From contig JAMYHX010000212.1 in assembly GCA_025529335.1 (NCBI GenBank), forward strand, positions 1 through 64,000: a stretch of DNA of 64,000 nucleotides, in the 5' to 3' direction. Position numbers and translations under genes: made by a program. Under the pieces are notes generated by a model. That model was not told the origin of the DNA and searched no databases. It saw only the letters and a program-made list of their open reading frames with translations. The DNA is from Rhizopus sp. PT2906 (taxonomy: Eukaryota > Mucoromycota > Mucoromycetes > Mucorales > Rhizopodaceae). Below are positions 11,453 through 23,080 of the stretch, piece by piece; position 1 is the first letter of the stretch; each line of letters begins with the position of its first letter.

Positions 11453-14400
11453 ATGAACACATTAAATCCACCAAGCGCATTTTTAAGCGAAGATCCAACG
11501 CTCATCTCTAATGTTGTCACTACAGAAAAATCAACAGAACAGCATGAAGTGAAGATTGATCTAGTAGATCACATGACACCTCATCAAGACCCTTCAAATC
11601 CATTCGCTTTTATACCAGAACAGTTGAGCGCACTAGTCGACCCAAAGAACCTACCTTTATTGCGCGCATATGGTGGTGTAGAAGGTGTAGCAAAGGGACT
11701 TCATGTCGACCTTCGATCGGGTTTAATACCAAACGCACCTAATCATCAACCCATCTCTCTGGATCAAATCATAAATAACAAAAAGGACGATTCTGTCTTC
11801 GATGCAGATCTTTTAGAAAGAACCCCGACAGTGCATTCACTAGGTGCTAGACAGCTGACACATCGCACTGATATCACTATTAGTTCCCCTGATGTCACTG
11901 CATTTCCTCAGAGAAGGAAAGTATTTGGTGCAAACATATTGCCTGAGACAGAATCCAAAGGAATCCTTCGGCTCATGTGGATCGCATTTCAGGACAAAAC
12001 ACTTGTAAGCAATAGATAGCAGTATTTATATTGTCATCTAATTCAGTTATAGATCTTATTAGCCATTGCAGCAGTTGTCTCCTTGGGTGTTGGCTTATAT
12101 GAAGACATTGCAGTTCCAGAATACGATACATTTGGTCATAGAATACCAGGCGTCAAATGGGTGGAAGGTGTTGCCATTATCGTTGCCATCTTGCTTGTCG
12201 TTCTTGTCGGAAGCGTGAATGATTATCAAAAAGAAAAGCAGTTTCGTAAACTGAATGCTAAAAAGGAAGACCGTGTTGTAAAAGTAAGTAGAATCAAACT
12301 TTCAGAATCTTTACTGATTCATATTTCAAGGCCACAAGAGAATCCATGGTAATCATGATATCCGTACATGACATTCAAGTGGGCGATATTCTCCATTTGG
12401 AACCAGGCGACATTGCTCCTGTAGATGGTATCTTTATTGAAGGCCATAATTTGAAGTGTGACGAATCCGCTGCCACAGGTGAATCAGATGCTGTTCGTAA
12501 ACAACCATGGCAAGTCTGTGAACGCTATGCTAGACAAGACAGTTCCAAGCCTTCGTCTCATTTGCCTGACCCTTTTATTATCTCTGGCTCCAAGGTCTTG
12601 GAAGGCGTTGGTACTTATCTCGTCATCAGTATTGGTCAGAACTCGTACTATGGTCGTACCATGATGGCCCTTCGTTCAGAGCCTGAGAGTACACCACTTC
12701 AAGAAAAATTGAACCAGTTGGCTGAGATGATTGCCAAACTTGGTTCTGCAGCTGGTTTATTGATGCTCATCGTCTTGCTTATTCGTTACTTTGTCAGTTG
12801 GAGATACGGTGTCCCTGATCAACCTACGACAATTGTTTTGGACATCATGAAGATACTTATCGTTGTTGTTACTATCGTTGTTGTTGCTGTTCCTGAAGGC
12901 TTGCCTCTTGCTGTTACTCTGGGTAATATTGTAGCTTAGCATTCATAAAAATAGGTTCTAACTTATTTTATAGCGCTTGCCTATGCCACTCAGCGTATGC
13001 TCAAGGACAATAACCTGGTTCGTGTCTTGGCTGCTTGTGAAACCATGGGCAATGCAACAACCGTTTGTTCCGACAAGACAGGCACCTTGACTCAAAATAG
13101 AATGGCTGTGGTTGCAGGCGCCTTTGGCTCCTCATTTTGTTTTGAAAAGTCACCCAAGGAAGAGGAGGAAGGCGTCGTTGCTATTGCTAATGTACCCAGC
13201 CACGTTTCTAAATCAGCACTCGATCTTATCAACCAATCAATTGCCGTAAACTCTACAGCCTTTGAAGGAGAGAACGAAAAGGGTGAGCCCTGCTTTGTGG
13301 GTAACAAGACCGAAACTGCGCTGCTTCAATTCTCTCGTGATCTACATGCTGAGCACTATGGTAAATTAAGGTCCCTGTGGCCGATCGAGCAATTATACCC
13401 CTTTAGTTCCGAACGCAAAGCTATGGCTACCGTCATGCAGTACCCCCATCCGATAACAAAGAAAGTGATGTACCGTGTTCATGTCAAGGGCGCTTCTGAA
13501 ATCATTCTCAATTTGTGCTCCTTTGTCTTATCGCTCGACGTGCAGCAAGATGACGAAACTGTTGCTACAACAGACTTGACCTCAGAGGACCGCATGCGTA
13601 TTGAACAAACTATCCAAAATTTTGCAAAACGTAGTCTCCGTACGATCGGCATTGCCTATCGTGACTTTGAAGAGTGGCCTCCTAAAGGAGCTTCAGGGGT
13701 CTCTGAAGACAGCAATGACGATCAAGTGCCCTATGAAGATTTGGTCCATGACAAGAATCTCACTTTTATTGGTGTCGTTGGCATCGAAGACCCTCTTCGT
13801 GAAGGTGTACCCGAGGCTGTACAAGCCTGCCAACGTGCTGGTGTCTTTGTGCGCATGGTCACTGGTGACAATCTGGTGACTGCAAAGAGTATTGCTAAAC
13901 AATGTGGCATTTATACACCAGGCGGTATAGTTATGGAAGGTCCTGCGTTTAGAAAATTGCCTCTTGCCGAAATGGACGCTATTCTGCCTCGTCTTCAAGT
14001 CCTTGCTCGTTCTAGTCCGGAAGATAAGCGTATTCTTGTGAGTCGTCTTCGGGAATTGGGTGATATCGTAGCTGTCACAGGTGATGGTACAAACGACGGT
14101 CCGGCTCTCAAGATGGCCGATGTTGGGTTCAGTATGGGTATCGCAGGCACAGAGGTTGCCAAGGAAGCATCGAGTATTATTCTGATGGATGACAATTTCT
14201 CAAGCATTGTCAAGGCTATTATGTGGGGTCGTTGTGTGAACGACGCGGTCAAGAAGTTTTTGCAGTTCCAATTGACTGTCAATATCACAGCCGTCATGCT
14301 TACATTTATCTCTGCAGTAGCCAGTTCAGACCAAAAATCCGTCTTGACGGCTGTTCAACTCTTATGGGTGAACTTGATCATGGATACCTTTGCCGCATTA

Positions 14401-15036
14401 GCTCTTGCTACTGACCCTCCTACCCTAGAACTACTCGCTCGTAACCCTGAACCACGTAATGCTCCTCTGATCACTTTCAGGATGTGGAAGATGATCATTG
14501 GTCAAGCCATCTTTCAAGTCGTTGTCACTCTTGTTCTTCTCTACAGCAGTGTACTGAATTATCCTTCTGACAGTGTTGTTTTACAGACTGTTGTATTTAA
14601 TACTTTTGTATTTTGTCAAATATTCAACGAAATCAAGTAAGTCTTAATTGCATCTAAAATAACGTATACTGATAAATATTTAAATAGCTGCCGACGCATT
14701 GACAATAAACTTAATATCTTTACAAATATACTAGCCAACAAATTCTTTATCGTCATCTTCTTTATCTGTGTCCTTGGCCAAGTCGTCATTGTCCAATTCG
14801 GTGGTCCTGCCTTCCAAGTGGTCGCTCTGGATGGCATTCATTGGGCTATTGCCATCGTTGTTGGTCTGTTATCGATACCTATTGGTGTTGTCATCCGTTT
14901 GATTCCTGACCATTTATTTGGCTTCTTATTCCGTGATCCTGTTACACGAGAGAAACATATCGGTGGTAACCAAGTAACCACTCCCTCTGTTTATGTCGCA
15001 GGTAACGAGCGCTTACAATGGGGTGAACAACAATAA
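11453..15036 (+). CDS. PMC1: P-type Ca2+-transporting ATPase, PMCA/PMC1 type
   Basis: Five exons (11453-12004, 12053-12283, 12331-12922, 12974-14636, 14688-15036) give 1128 residues. Key motifs are all present: TGES of the actuator domain near residue 309, PEGLP in the ion-binding M4 helix, the phosphorylation site DKTGTLT near 491, and GDGTNDGPAL of the hinge near 828. About ten membrane segments are visible, four before and six after the catalytic loop. The order and the M6 motif (NLIMDTFAALALATD) fit the type IIB plasma-membrane/vacuolar Ca2+ pump family (yeast Pmc1, animal PMCA). It should export cytosolic Ca2+ into the vacuole or out of the cell. No long C-terminal calmodulin-binding tail is seen, as in yeast Pmc1. 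The intron at 12923 splits an Ala codon just after PEGLPLAVTL. Confidence 0.94.
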
Positions 15037-15157
15037 CAATCTTTTGTATAATGTCATTATTACATTTTAATATGTGTATTTTGGTTTCCCATCAATATAA
15101 AAATGTGACTTTTTACGTCATTTTCACTATTTCTCTCTCTCTCTCTCTCTTTGTGTT

Positions 15158-17123
15158 ATGTCAATGACTAAAATGATGAGAACATTGGAGTCTTTACCTT
15201 CATTACCAACGAAATTCACAAAGTCTTTGCCTGTAGATATTTATACGGCCAATGTGACAGAAACCAATACGAACAATTTGATGAGAACACCACGTCATGT
15301 CCTCAACGCTGTCTATTCTCATGTCATTCCTGAATCGGCACCTGATCCTGTCCTTTTGGGCATGTCCAAGAAAGCCTGTGAAGATCTCGATCTGGATTAC
15401 AACGATCTAGTCCAGCACCACAAAGAGGAGTCCGCCCAGGTCTTTTCTGGAAACCGGCTGTTGAAGGGTACACGGCCTTGGTCGCTATGCTACGCAGGAC
15501 ATCAGTTTGGATACTTTGCCGGTCAGTTAGGAGATGGAAGGGCCGTATCTCTCTTTGAGAGTAAGAATCATAAAGGGGAGCACTGGGAGTTACAGTTGAA
15601 GGGTGCTGGACGAACACCCTATTCAAGATTTGGAGATGGTTATGCAGTGCTGAGATCTAGCATCCGTGAATTTTTAATGTCCGAATATATGAATGCTTTA
15701 GGAGTGCCTACTACGAGAGCGTTAGCGCTCATAGGAACATCGAGGGAAGTGTATCGTGATGATGGGCCAATGGGAGGTAATTACTGAATAGTGAGAAAAA
15801 CAAAAGACAAGGAGCTTAACCATACGTATAGGTCAACCTGAACGAGGAGCTATTGTCACACGCATGGCTCCCTCTTGGCTTAGATTTGGCAATTTTGAAC
15901 TGTTTTATTCTAGAGATGATATGGAGAATGTACGAGTTTTGGCTAACTATGCTATTGATAATGTCGTTGGACAAGATAAAGAGGACACAGTCTCAAAGGA
16001 GACTGATAATAAGTATGCTAGATTCTTTAGATATGTTACAAAGATGACAGCAAAAACCGTAGCAGAATGGCAAGCCATTGGTATGGTAGACATATTTATA
16101 TACGCTGGTCTCTTTATTGAATTGTTTCTTGTAGGGTTCAACCATGGTGTGCTGAACACAGATAATATGTCTATACTAGGCTTAACAATGGATTACGGAC
16201 CATATCAGATCATGGATTATTACGATCCTGGATATATTTGTAATCATTCAGATGAGACAGGACGTGAGTGTATTTGGTACTGATTGGACACATGATTAAT
16301 CTGTGCTGCACCTTAGGCTATGCATTTTATCGTCAGCCTAATGCTTGTCTGTTCAATCTTGTCAAACTAAGCATACCATTTTACGAACTGATTGGTGCTG
16401 GCGACCTCGCTGACCAAATTGTGTTTCCTACAGAAGATAACAAGGAGACAGCCACTGATGAGACAACTCTTGAGGCATATAGAAAGAAAGGTCAAGAATT
16501 TGTCATACAACTGTTGAGCAACGAATACAGTCAGCATTTTCACAAGCACCTCGCAAACAAGATGAGAGCTAAGCTTGGTCTTGCTAAAGAATTAGAAGAT
16601 GATCTTGAAAAGATCATTACACCATTGTTTGATTGGATGTCGATGTTCAAAGTAGACTATCATCGTTTCTATCGATCGTTGAGTAACTACGACATGGAGT
16701 CATCAGTGCAGCAATGGGCTGATATTTCAACCAAAAATCCACTTGATAAGAAGGATTGTGAGGAAGCATTGAAGGATTGGCTGGATACTTATCGCGAACG
16801 TTTGATGAAAGAGGATGAAGCAGACTTGAAAGCACGAAAAGAGAGAATGGATAGCGTCAATCCTCGATTCATACTTCGAAACTTTATATTAGAAGACGTT
16901 ATTCAAGAGTTTAATAAAAGCACAGATGAGCAGGCCACCAAGAAGCTAGAGGCATGTATGGATGCATGTATCAATCCTTTCAACCAAAGATATGATGACC
17001 AAGTGGAGCAGTGGATTTCTGCTAAAGTTTCGGTAAGTTTGTTTATTGCTTCTTTAATACCTTCTAATCTCTTTCTCTTTTTTAAAGACAGAAGAAGACT
17101 TTAGATGCTCATGTAGTTCTTAA
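15158..17123 (+). CDS. SELO: SelO family protein adenylyltransferase (pseudokinase)
   Basis: Five exons (15158-15776, 15832-16080, 16135-16263, 16317-17032, 17088-17123) give 582 residues, close to fungal SelO/Fmp40. Visible family motifs are YAGHQFGYFAGQLGDGRA, the stretch GAGRTPYSRFGDGYAVLRSS, HGVLNTDNMS and DYGP. SelO proteins transfer AMP to Ser/Thr/Tyr of target proteins in mitochondria and help redox balance. The last exon is 36 bases and ends in Cys-Ser-Cys-Ser-Ser; the penultimate cysteine stands where animal SelO has selenocysteine, so this is the Cys form. A (CT)n tract precedes the start. Confidence 0.93.
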
Positions 17124-17504
17124 AAGTTTTATTATAATAAATATTTCCCTTGGACGAACAACTCTAAATATCGACATTAACTTTCCCGAATCGTATCGAA
17201 CTATTGAATAGCTTTTTTTTTTTTTATTTTCATCACTCTTGAAATAGACAAGAAACGCATTTGTCAAAGTCGAAAATAGCTGATAAGAGCTGAAGGAGGG
17301 TAAAACGACTCGGCATTTTGAAATGTAATAAACGAAACCATATTACTACTTTGTACTGTAAGAGAATATCGGCAATAAGGGAGGCATGAGGCGTCAATGG
17401 GCATATACAAGCGCTTCGGAGCCACGCTTAACAGGATTGACAATGAAAGCAGCGACAAAAGAGTACTACAAAATGGGAGTTGTTCGAAAAAACTTTAAAT
17501 TCTT
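17124..17504. other. intergenic, SelO 3' side
   Basis: Contains T-rich DNA after the SelO stop. Short reverse-strand frames continue from the decayed coding region at its right; none is intact. Nothing further can be assigned. Confidence 0.4.
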
Positions 17505-17885
17505 TAACGAAAAGCTTTTTTGTACTCGACGGAGGAGATATCGACAAAGACAGTATCAGGAGCGGAACCTTCAAAGAAAGGCTTAAAATATGAGATCTCA
17601 AGCGATCATGATCATGAGAGTCAATGTCAAGAGTGGTAGAATCATTTGAAGCAAAGGTAGGCGACTTGACGTATCTGGAATTTTTGGTGCTTCCTCGGAC
17701 TGCACTAGCCCATTCTCATTTGAGTTGCGAGTAGCTGTTATTATGTGAGCCATTAACTGATTGTGAAGGCGGTGAAATTTCTTTATCGGGAAGAACCATG
17801 TTGTCCCAGCAAAAGTTGACACTTTCCTCTTCTTTGGGAGCGGGATTCCAATTCTATGAACACCACATTTAAAATGCACACACAC
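17505..17885 (-). pseudogene. possible decayed coding relic of unknown family
   Basis: Reading the reverse strand from 17885 downward, protein-like segments appear in different frames: first an acidic/Ser-rich stretch (including NFCWDNMVLPDKEISPP and DSTTLDIDSHDHDRLRSH), then after a shift near 17590 a segment FFEGSAPDTVFVDISSVEYK, then a stop. The frame changes and stops mean it is not an intact gene. The last segment looks like the start of a mucoralean retroelement-associated protein, but that is only an impression. An alternative is the open 95-codon frame 17885-17598 with a hydrophobic C-terminus; I consider a working gene less likely. Confidence 0.35.
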
Positions 17886-17934
17886 TGACCCTCCTTTTTA
17901 TGCCTTTGATACGACTTTTTTCCTCATTTTTGCC

Positions 17935-20900
17935 ATGAGCAATCCATTTATATCTTCATCAGGGACACCGTCGAGATCAAAGACAATAGTGAGACAAAAA
18001 TATATACCAGCAGAGCAAGATTATTATGATCCAATTGAAGACGTTGAAGGCGACTTTTCAGAATTTGAAGGTTGGTCTTTTTTTGCTCAAATAAAACAAA
18101 TAAAGAGAGAACCAACTTGGTATATATAGCTGTATTAAGAGAGATACACAAAGATTGGCCATTTATGCTACAAGAAGACGTAAGTAAGATATCGTTTCTT
18201 TTGGGCATAATTTATCAACTCCCGTTTCTAGTTTGATCCTGTTAGTTTTAGCTTAAAGCTAATGGACGATAGCTCTATTGGGAAAAAGAAGGATTATAGA
18301 GAGTTTCAAAGAGTTTTATTCAATCTGGATAATGCTTTAAAGACTATTGTTAATGGTAACCAAGTAATATGAACGGAAAAAAAAAGACGACAATAACAAT
18401 GTAATAGATTATTACAAGGGCTTTAATAGCTCTATTGGAACATTTGGAGGCGTATTACAGTATATCAATGGTAAAAAAAAACAGAGAGAGAGAGAGAGAG
18501 AGAGCTGTTTCATGACTGGAAAATTAATACATAATCTAGATTCGACCAATAGAGTTGTGCAAATAAAGAGTAACCTTAAAAGATGCAAAGAAGAGTTATT
18601 ACAGAAAAGAAACGATTTGTTAAACCTATGGTATAAGTCTCAGCAATATAAGGAAATGCTGAATATATTAGAAACCATGTAAGCTTCATTCTTATGTTGC
18701 TCGATCAATCTGGTTGACTGTTTCTCTTTATGTAGAGAAGACCTAAGGACTACACCTGAAAAAATAGACACAATGATTGAAAATAAGCATATCTTGGCTG
18801 CTTCTAAACTACTTGTTAATTCAATCAAGACAGTATCCAGTAAAGAAATGACACAGCTTGGTGCATTGGATGACATTAGACGAACCTTACAGAGTCAAAA
18901 GAACGTAAGGCACACGCAAAGACACAAACAACTTTTTCTTATTATTGTTGTTAGACACTCCATGATCTACTAATAGAAGAACTACATGTACATTTATACC
19001 TCAAAAGCTCTTATTGCGATAATCGATGGGCTGCATACACACCCAGGCAACAAGATTGTAAGTTGAAAAAAAAAAAAAAAAAAAGCGTGAGTGAACCAGT
19101 GTGTATTTATGACGATTATTAGTGCCTGAGATAACTATTAGACCAAGGATATTTAAAGAACCAAATACAAGTGGTAAAAGAACAGTAATTATCAATCTTG
19201 ATCTGTTTATAACGGTATTATTTCTAGATGAAGATGATATGTTCTCTACAGACAATGATATCGTAACTAACAAATGACGTATACACTTGGACAGTATATT
19301 AATACCACACTAGATTACAGAAGATCAAGAAAAGAATCCGGAAACAGACTCATATTATTATATGGAATTGATTATGGAATCGCTATCTGTATTAGGAGAA
19401 ATACCTTCCACTTTAGAGGTACACATCAATATCTTGACTTGTCATAGATAACTTATCTCCTCGTAGACTATTCAAGAACGATTACCAATAGAGGTTCATA
19501 CGCTTGTTGACAAGACAATTACAGAAGTTGAGCAACGGTTTGTATCGGTTTATCCAATTGCTGTAATACTAAACAAAGTATAGGCACATCAACAATTGGA
19601 TGTCACAGAGTAGAAAGAATGACAAGAGCAGTGATGAAAATGATATTTACTGCCTAGACAAGGCCAACTCTGAAGAAAAGAACGAGATATTAAAAGATCT
19701 CTTGTGGACGCTTTATTCAAAGCTTGAGGCTGTTTTAAGAGGTCATCGCTTTATCGAGACGTGTGCCAGAAGAATAAAGAAGGTTAGATCAATCGCTGTT
19801 TGACTATTAACACTATTGACACACATTTTCTTTTTTACTCTGTAGCGATTGATCACAGCCAAGGCGAATAATTCAGAAGGTTGGTTGTATTATGATCAAG
19901 GAACCTTTGTTCTAACTTTTATACATGACATCAACAGCCATTAACATATACCACTTTAATGAAATCTGGAGACCTGTTCAAGCCGAGGTATAAAATCCAT
20001 TCTTTTTATAGACGCCCAAACTAAATTATATGCATATACGTGCAGATACGATCAATATTAAAAGACTATTTGACTAGTCAGGAACAATCTATTGTTTCTG
20101 TAGACGAACCAGGAACGAAGAAAGGATTCCAAGATAAACGTGATATGCAGAAGCAGTTATTTTCATTTTTGGAGACAACTGAGGATCCACAAGTGGAGGA
20201 TGCATATAGCGAGTTAGAAAATAGATTGTTTGTCTCTTTCAAAAAGCAAATTCTAGGATTTTCAGGTGACCGTCCTCACTCGACCATCATTGACAAGTAT
20301 GCAAATGACATATCATCAAAGGGCTACAAGGTATTGGTTAAGCCTGATGCATACAATGTCAGCGTCCTTTTGAGTCCTACGATGGCCTTTTTGAATAGAG
20401 TCAAGGAGGTTTTTCCTAGCTAGTAAGTTTATAAAGACAAGCTTGTAGGTTATAGTATTGATGTATTCTATTTAGTGATGATCATAGTGAGGAAGGATTT
20501 GGCAGCTTCTTGGATGATTTTGCTGTGAATGTATTTTTACCACAAATTGAGGAAAAAGTCATGCAGCTTATCCAGCATGCTACAGTTGGTAAATGGCAAA
20601 TACAGAGTAAAAATCAACTATTCAACTGATATACTTTTGATAATTAGGATTGGATGCCTTTCAAGATGTGCGTGACTATAAAACCTATTCAAAATACCCT
20701 ATTGCAAAGGTAATCCTTGCGTACTCTCTACCTGTCGTCACTTAACTACTTGCCCAATAGAGTGCTGTTGCCTTGATTTCAGTAGTACAAAGTTTATGCA
20801 GGACTATGCACACGATGCCCTTTCATACTGATGAATACGTTCGATTGATTGAAATTGTTTTACTAAAGTTCTATGAAAAGTGCTATCAAAGATTTTATTG

Positions 20901-22480
20901 TAAGTACTTAAAAAGTAAATAGACAATCTTTATTAAGGCGTATATTTGTCAGCTACCGTTGCAAGAGGTAGTTCACATATGAGTGAACAACAGCAACAAA
21001 ATATGACAGATGTTACAATCAGCCTCAGTGGTGATTGGGCTCAGGATGAGAGTTTGATCAGTCTGTTAACTCAAAATCCGTACTTTACGGATGCCTCAGT
21101 AAGTAAATTATATAAATTAATAACAATCCATTCACAAGAGAGATCCTTTTGCTTTAATAGGGAATAAGTGATAGCTTCCATAAATCACTTCATCAATCAG
21201 TAAAGTGGACTCCTTTTTATGAACTATACATATTAACCACTTTTTTATAGGAAATACAACTTGAATTGAAATTAAAAAATGATAGACAGTTGGATGCTAG
21301 TGAACTTATATTTGACACAAAGAAGTTCATTTCATTGGGAAGACTCTATCATACCTTGGTAAATCAACCACATCCATCATAAGGCAAAGACTCTAATCAT
21401 GATATATTTTAGAAATGGTTTGTCCGCGAAATTTGGGAGTTGAGGTCAACTGGCATATCTACTTCTCATTCAAACATAGATAAACGTGAAGAAAAGAAGA
21501 ACTTGGCAAGAAATGGTTTGAGAGTAATTAAAGGAGTCCTGTAAAAAAAAAAAAGAGTACTCACAGATCTGTAGGACTCAAAGAGATGGTCAAGTGAAGT
21601 TCCTAGACCTACAAGAGAACCCGGCGAACAAGAAGCTAACCAAGCTTTATTGCCTCTTCGAGGCGACATGGCAAAGTAAGTTGATTAAATGAACTTTTAA
21701 ACATCATTAACCCATTATTTTTTTTTGTCATAAAGACGATTTGACGCGTTATTAACTACATATCAGCAACTAGCAGAAACATGCTTATTTACGCTACGTC
21801 TTGAAGGACGTTGTCATACCATGTACTACCTGGAGATGGTCATTCGAAATGGTAATTATTGTCTGGAAGACGAATCATTTGAGCCAGATCCATATATAAT
21901 TACCTTAAATGCTGACCTGATGGAATTGAATGACTGTGTGAACGCATCATTGCCACCAAAGGATGAGCTGTAAGTTAAACTTTAAATGATGCTCAATGAC
22001 TTACATATTACTAGGTTCGTCTTTGATGGATTACCAAACCTTATAGTTCATCTACTTATCTCTGAAGCTACTTTTATAAGAAAGTTAAACAATAACGGTA
22101 TTCAAAAGATGACTCGCAACATACTTGCCTTACAGCAAAACCTGAGTAACTTTGTGCCTCTTTCCCAATGCGCCATCATGGAACAAGCTAGAGAATACTA
22201 TCAGTTGTATAATGCTGGAAGCGAGGTAAAAAAAAAAAAATACTAAGAAAAACACCATTTTATACTGAAATCACTTTTTTGGTATTAGGGAATGATCAAA
22301 TCTATACGTGAAAATGGCCCCAAGTTTACATTTGATGAGTACCTTATCATGCTTAGATTGATTCATGGTATTAGTCCAAACCAAGAAGAGAATGAATTAA
22401 GTGATAAAGCAGCCAATAGTCTGAACTATAGTGAATGGTTAAGAAAGTTAGATGAAGCCATGGCTGATTATGAAAACTAG
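17935..22480 (+). CDS. SEC8: exocyst complex component Sec8 (EXOC4)
   Basis: Many small exons (roughly twenty) with introns of about 50-60 nt. The protein starts MSNPFISSSG. Family blocks can be followed through the exons: REIHKDWPFML and VSFSLKLMDDSS (18140-18270), FNSSIGTFGGVL (18420-18460), QIKSNLKRCKEELLQK and LLIEELHVHLYLKS (18550-19010). These match the conserved N-terminal region of Sec8/EXOC4. The C-terminal part is helical, ending YSEWLRKLDEAM. Sec8 is one of eight exocyst subunits that tether secretory vesicles to the plasma membrane at growing tips. Exact exon borders were not all resolved. One intron near 18484 contains a (GA)n repeat. Confidence 0.88.
18484..18504. repeat. (GA)n microsatellite in a SEC8 intron
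   Basis: An uninterrupted AG dinucleotide run of about ten units inside a short intron. Confidence 0.85.
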
Positions 22481-22554
22481 AAAATAAAAGTTCTAATTGG
22501 TTTGATTAAAGCTATTTACTAGTAATTTGTTGCTCGTAGTAACATATATAAACT

Positions 22555-22809
22555 CTACGAGGAGAATCGTTCTTCAATCCACTGCTTCACCTCGGAAGGA
22601 ATTCTAGATGAAGTAATCTCTTGCACATCACATGGATTGTAGTTAGGATGTCCCCATTTACACTTTGCTTCCATTGCACCGTCAGTCAGGAAATACCTGT
22701 TGATATAATCAGAACATCTGTTCTTGATAGATTTCTTCATCCTGGCTTTCTTGATGGATATCTCGCTTTCTCTTTTCTTTTCTTTTCTTGAGCTTTCCCG
22801 CATGGTCAT
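22555..22809 (-). CDS. small lysine-rich hypothetical protein
   Basis: An open frame of 84 codons, highly basic in its first half and ending in EVKQWIEERFSS. I do not recognise it. The tail (CKWGHPNYNPCDVQEI) looks protein-like. Upstream on the same strand another frame starts at an ATG near 23049, runs about 40 codons to a GTAAGA donor, and splices plausibly to an acceptor near 22870, but then ends at a stop inside this ORF in a different frame. So either the 84-codon ORF stands alone, or the model has a missed splice, or it is a decaying gene. It lies between the SEC8 stop and the Dicer start. Confidence 0.4.
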   Translation of the reverse strand: MTMRESSRKEKKRESEISIKKARMKKSIKNRCSDYINRYFLTDGAMEAKCKWGHPNYNPCDVQEITSSRIPSEVKQWIEERFSS

Positions 22810-23080
22810 ATTGATGCTTTTTCTGGTTCATGTGTCCAAACTTCAATGGGAGCAAAAGGTAATAACTGAGAAAAATAGGTAGAAGAAATGATTTGAGAAG
22901 GCTCTACTCTAGGCCATCCTCTTACGTCTCACTGGGTTGTCTTCCTGTTCTTCTGTTCAGCTCGACGTCTACGTCGTAAATGACAGTTTGTTTAGTTTTA
23001 AGAAACAAGTCACAAGTCTCCTTAAAATGCCAAATAACGAAATCCATGCACCTCTTCTTTAAACTTTATAAGCAAATCCA

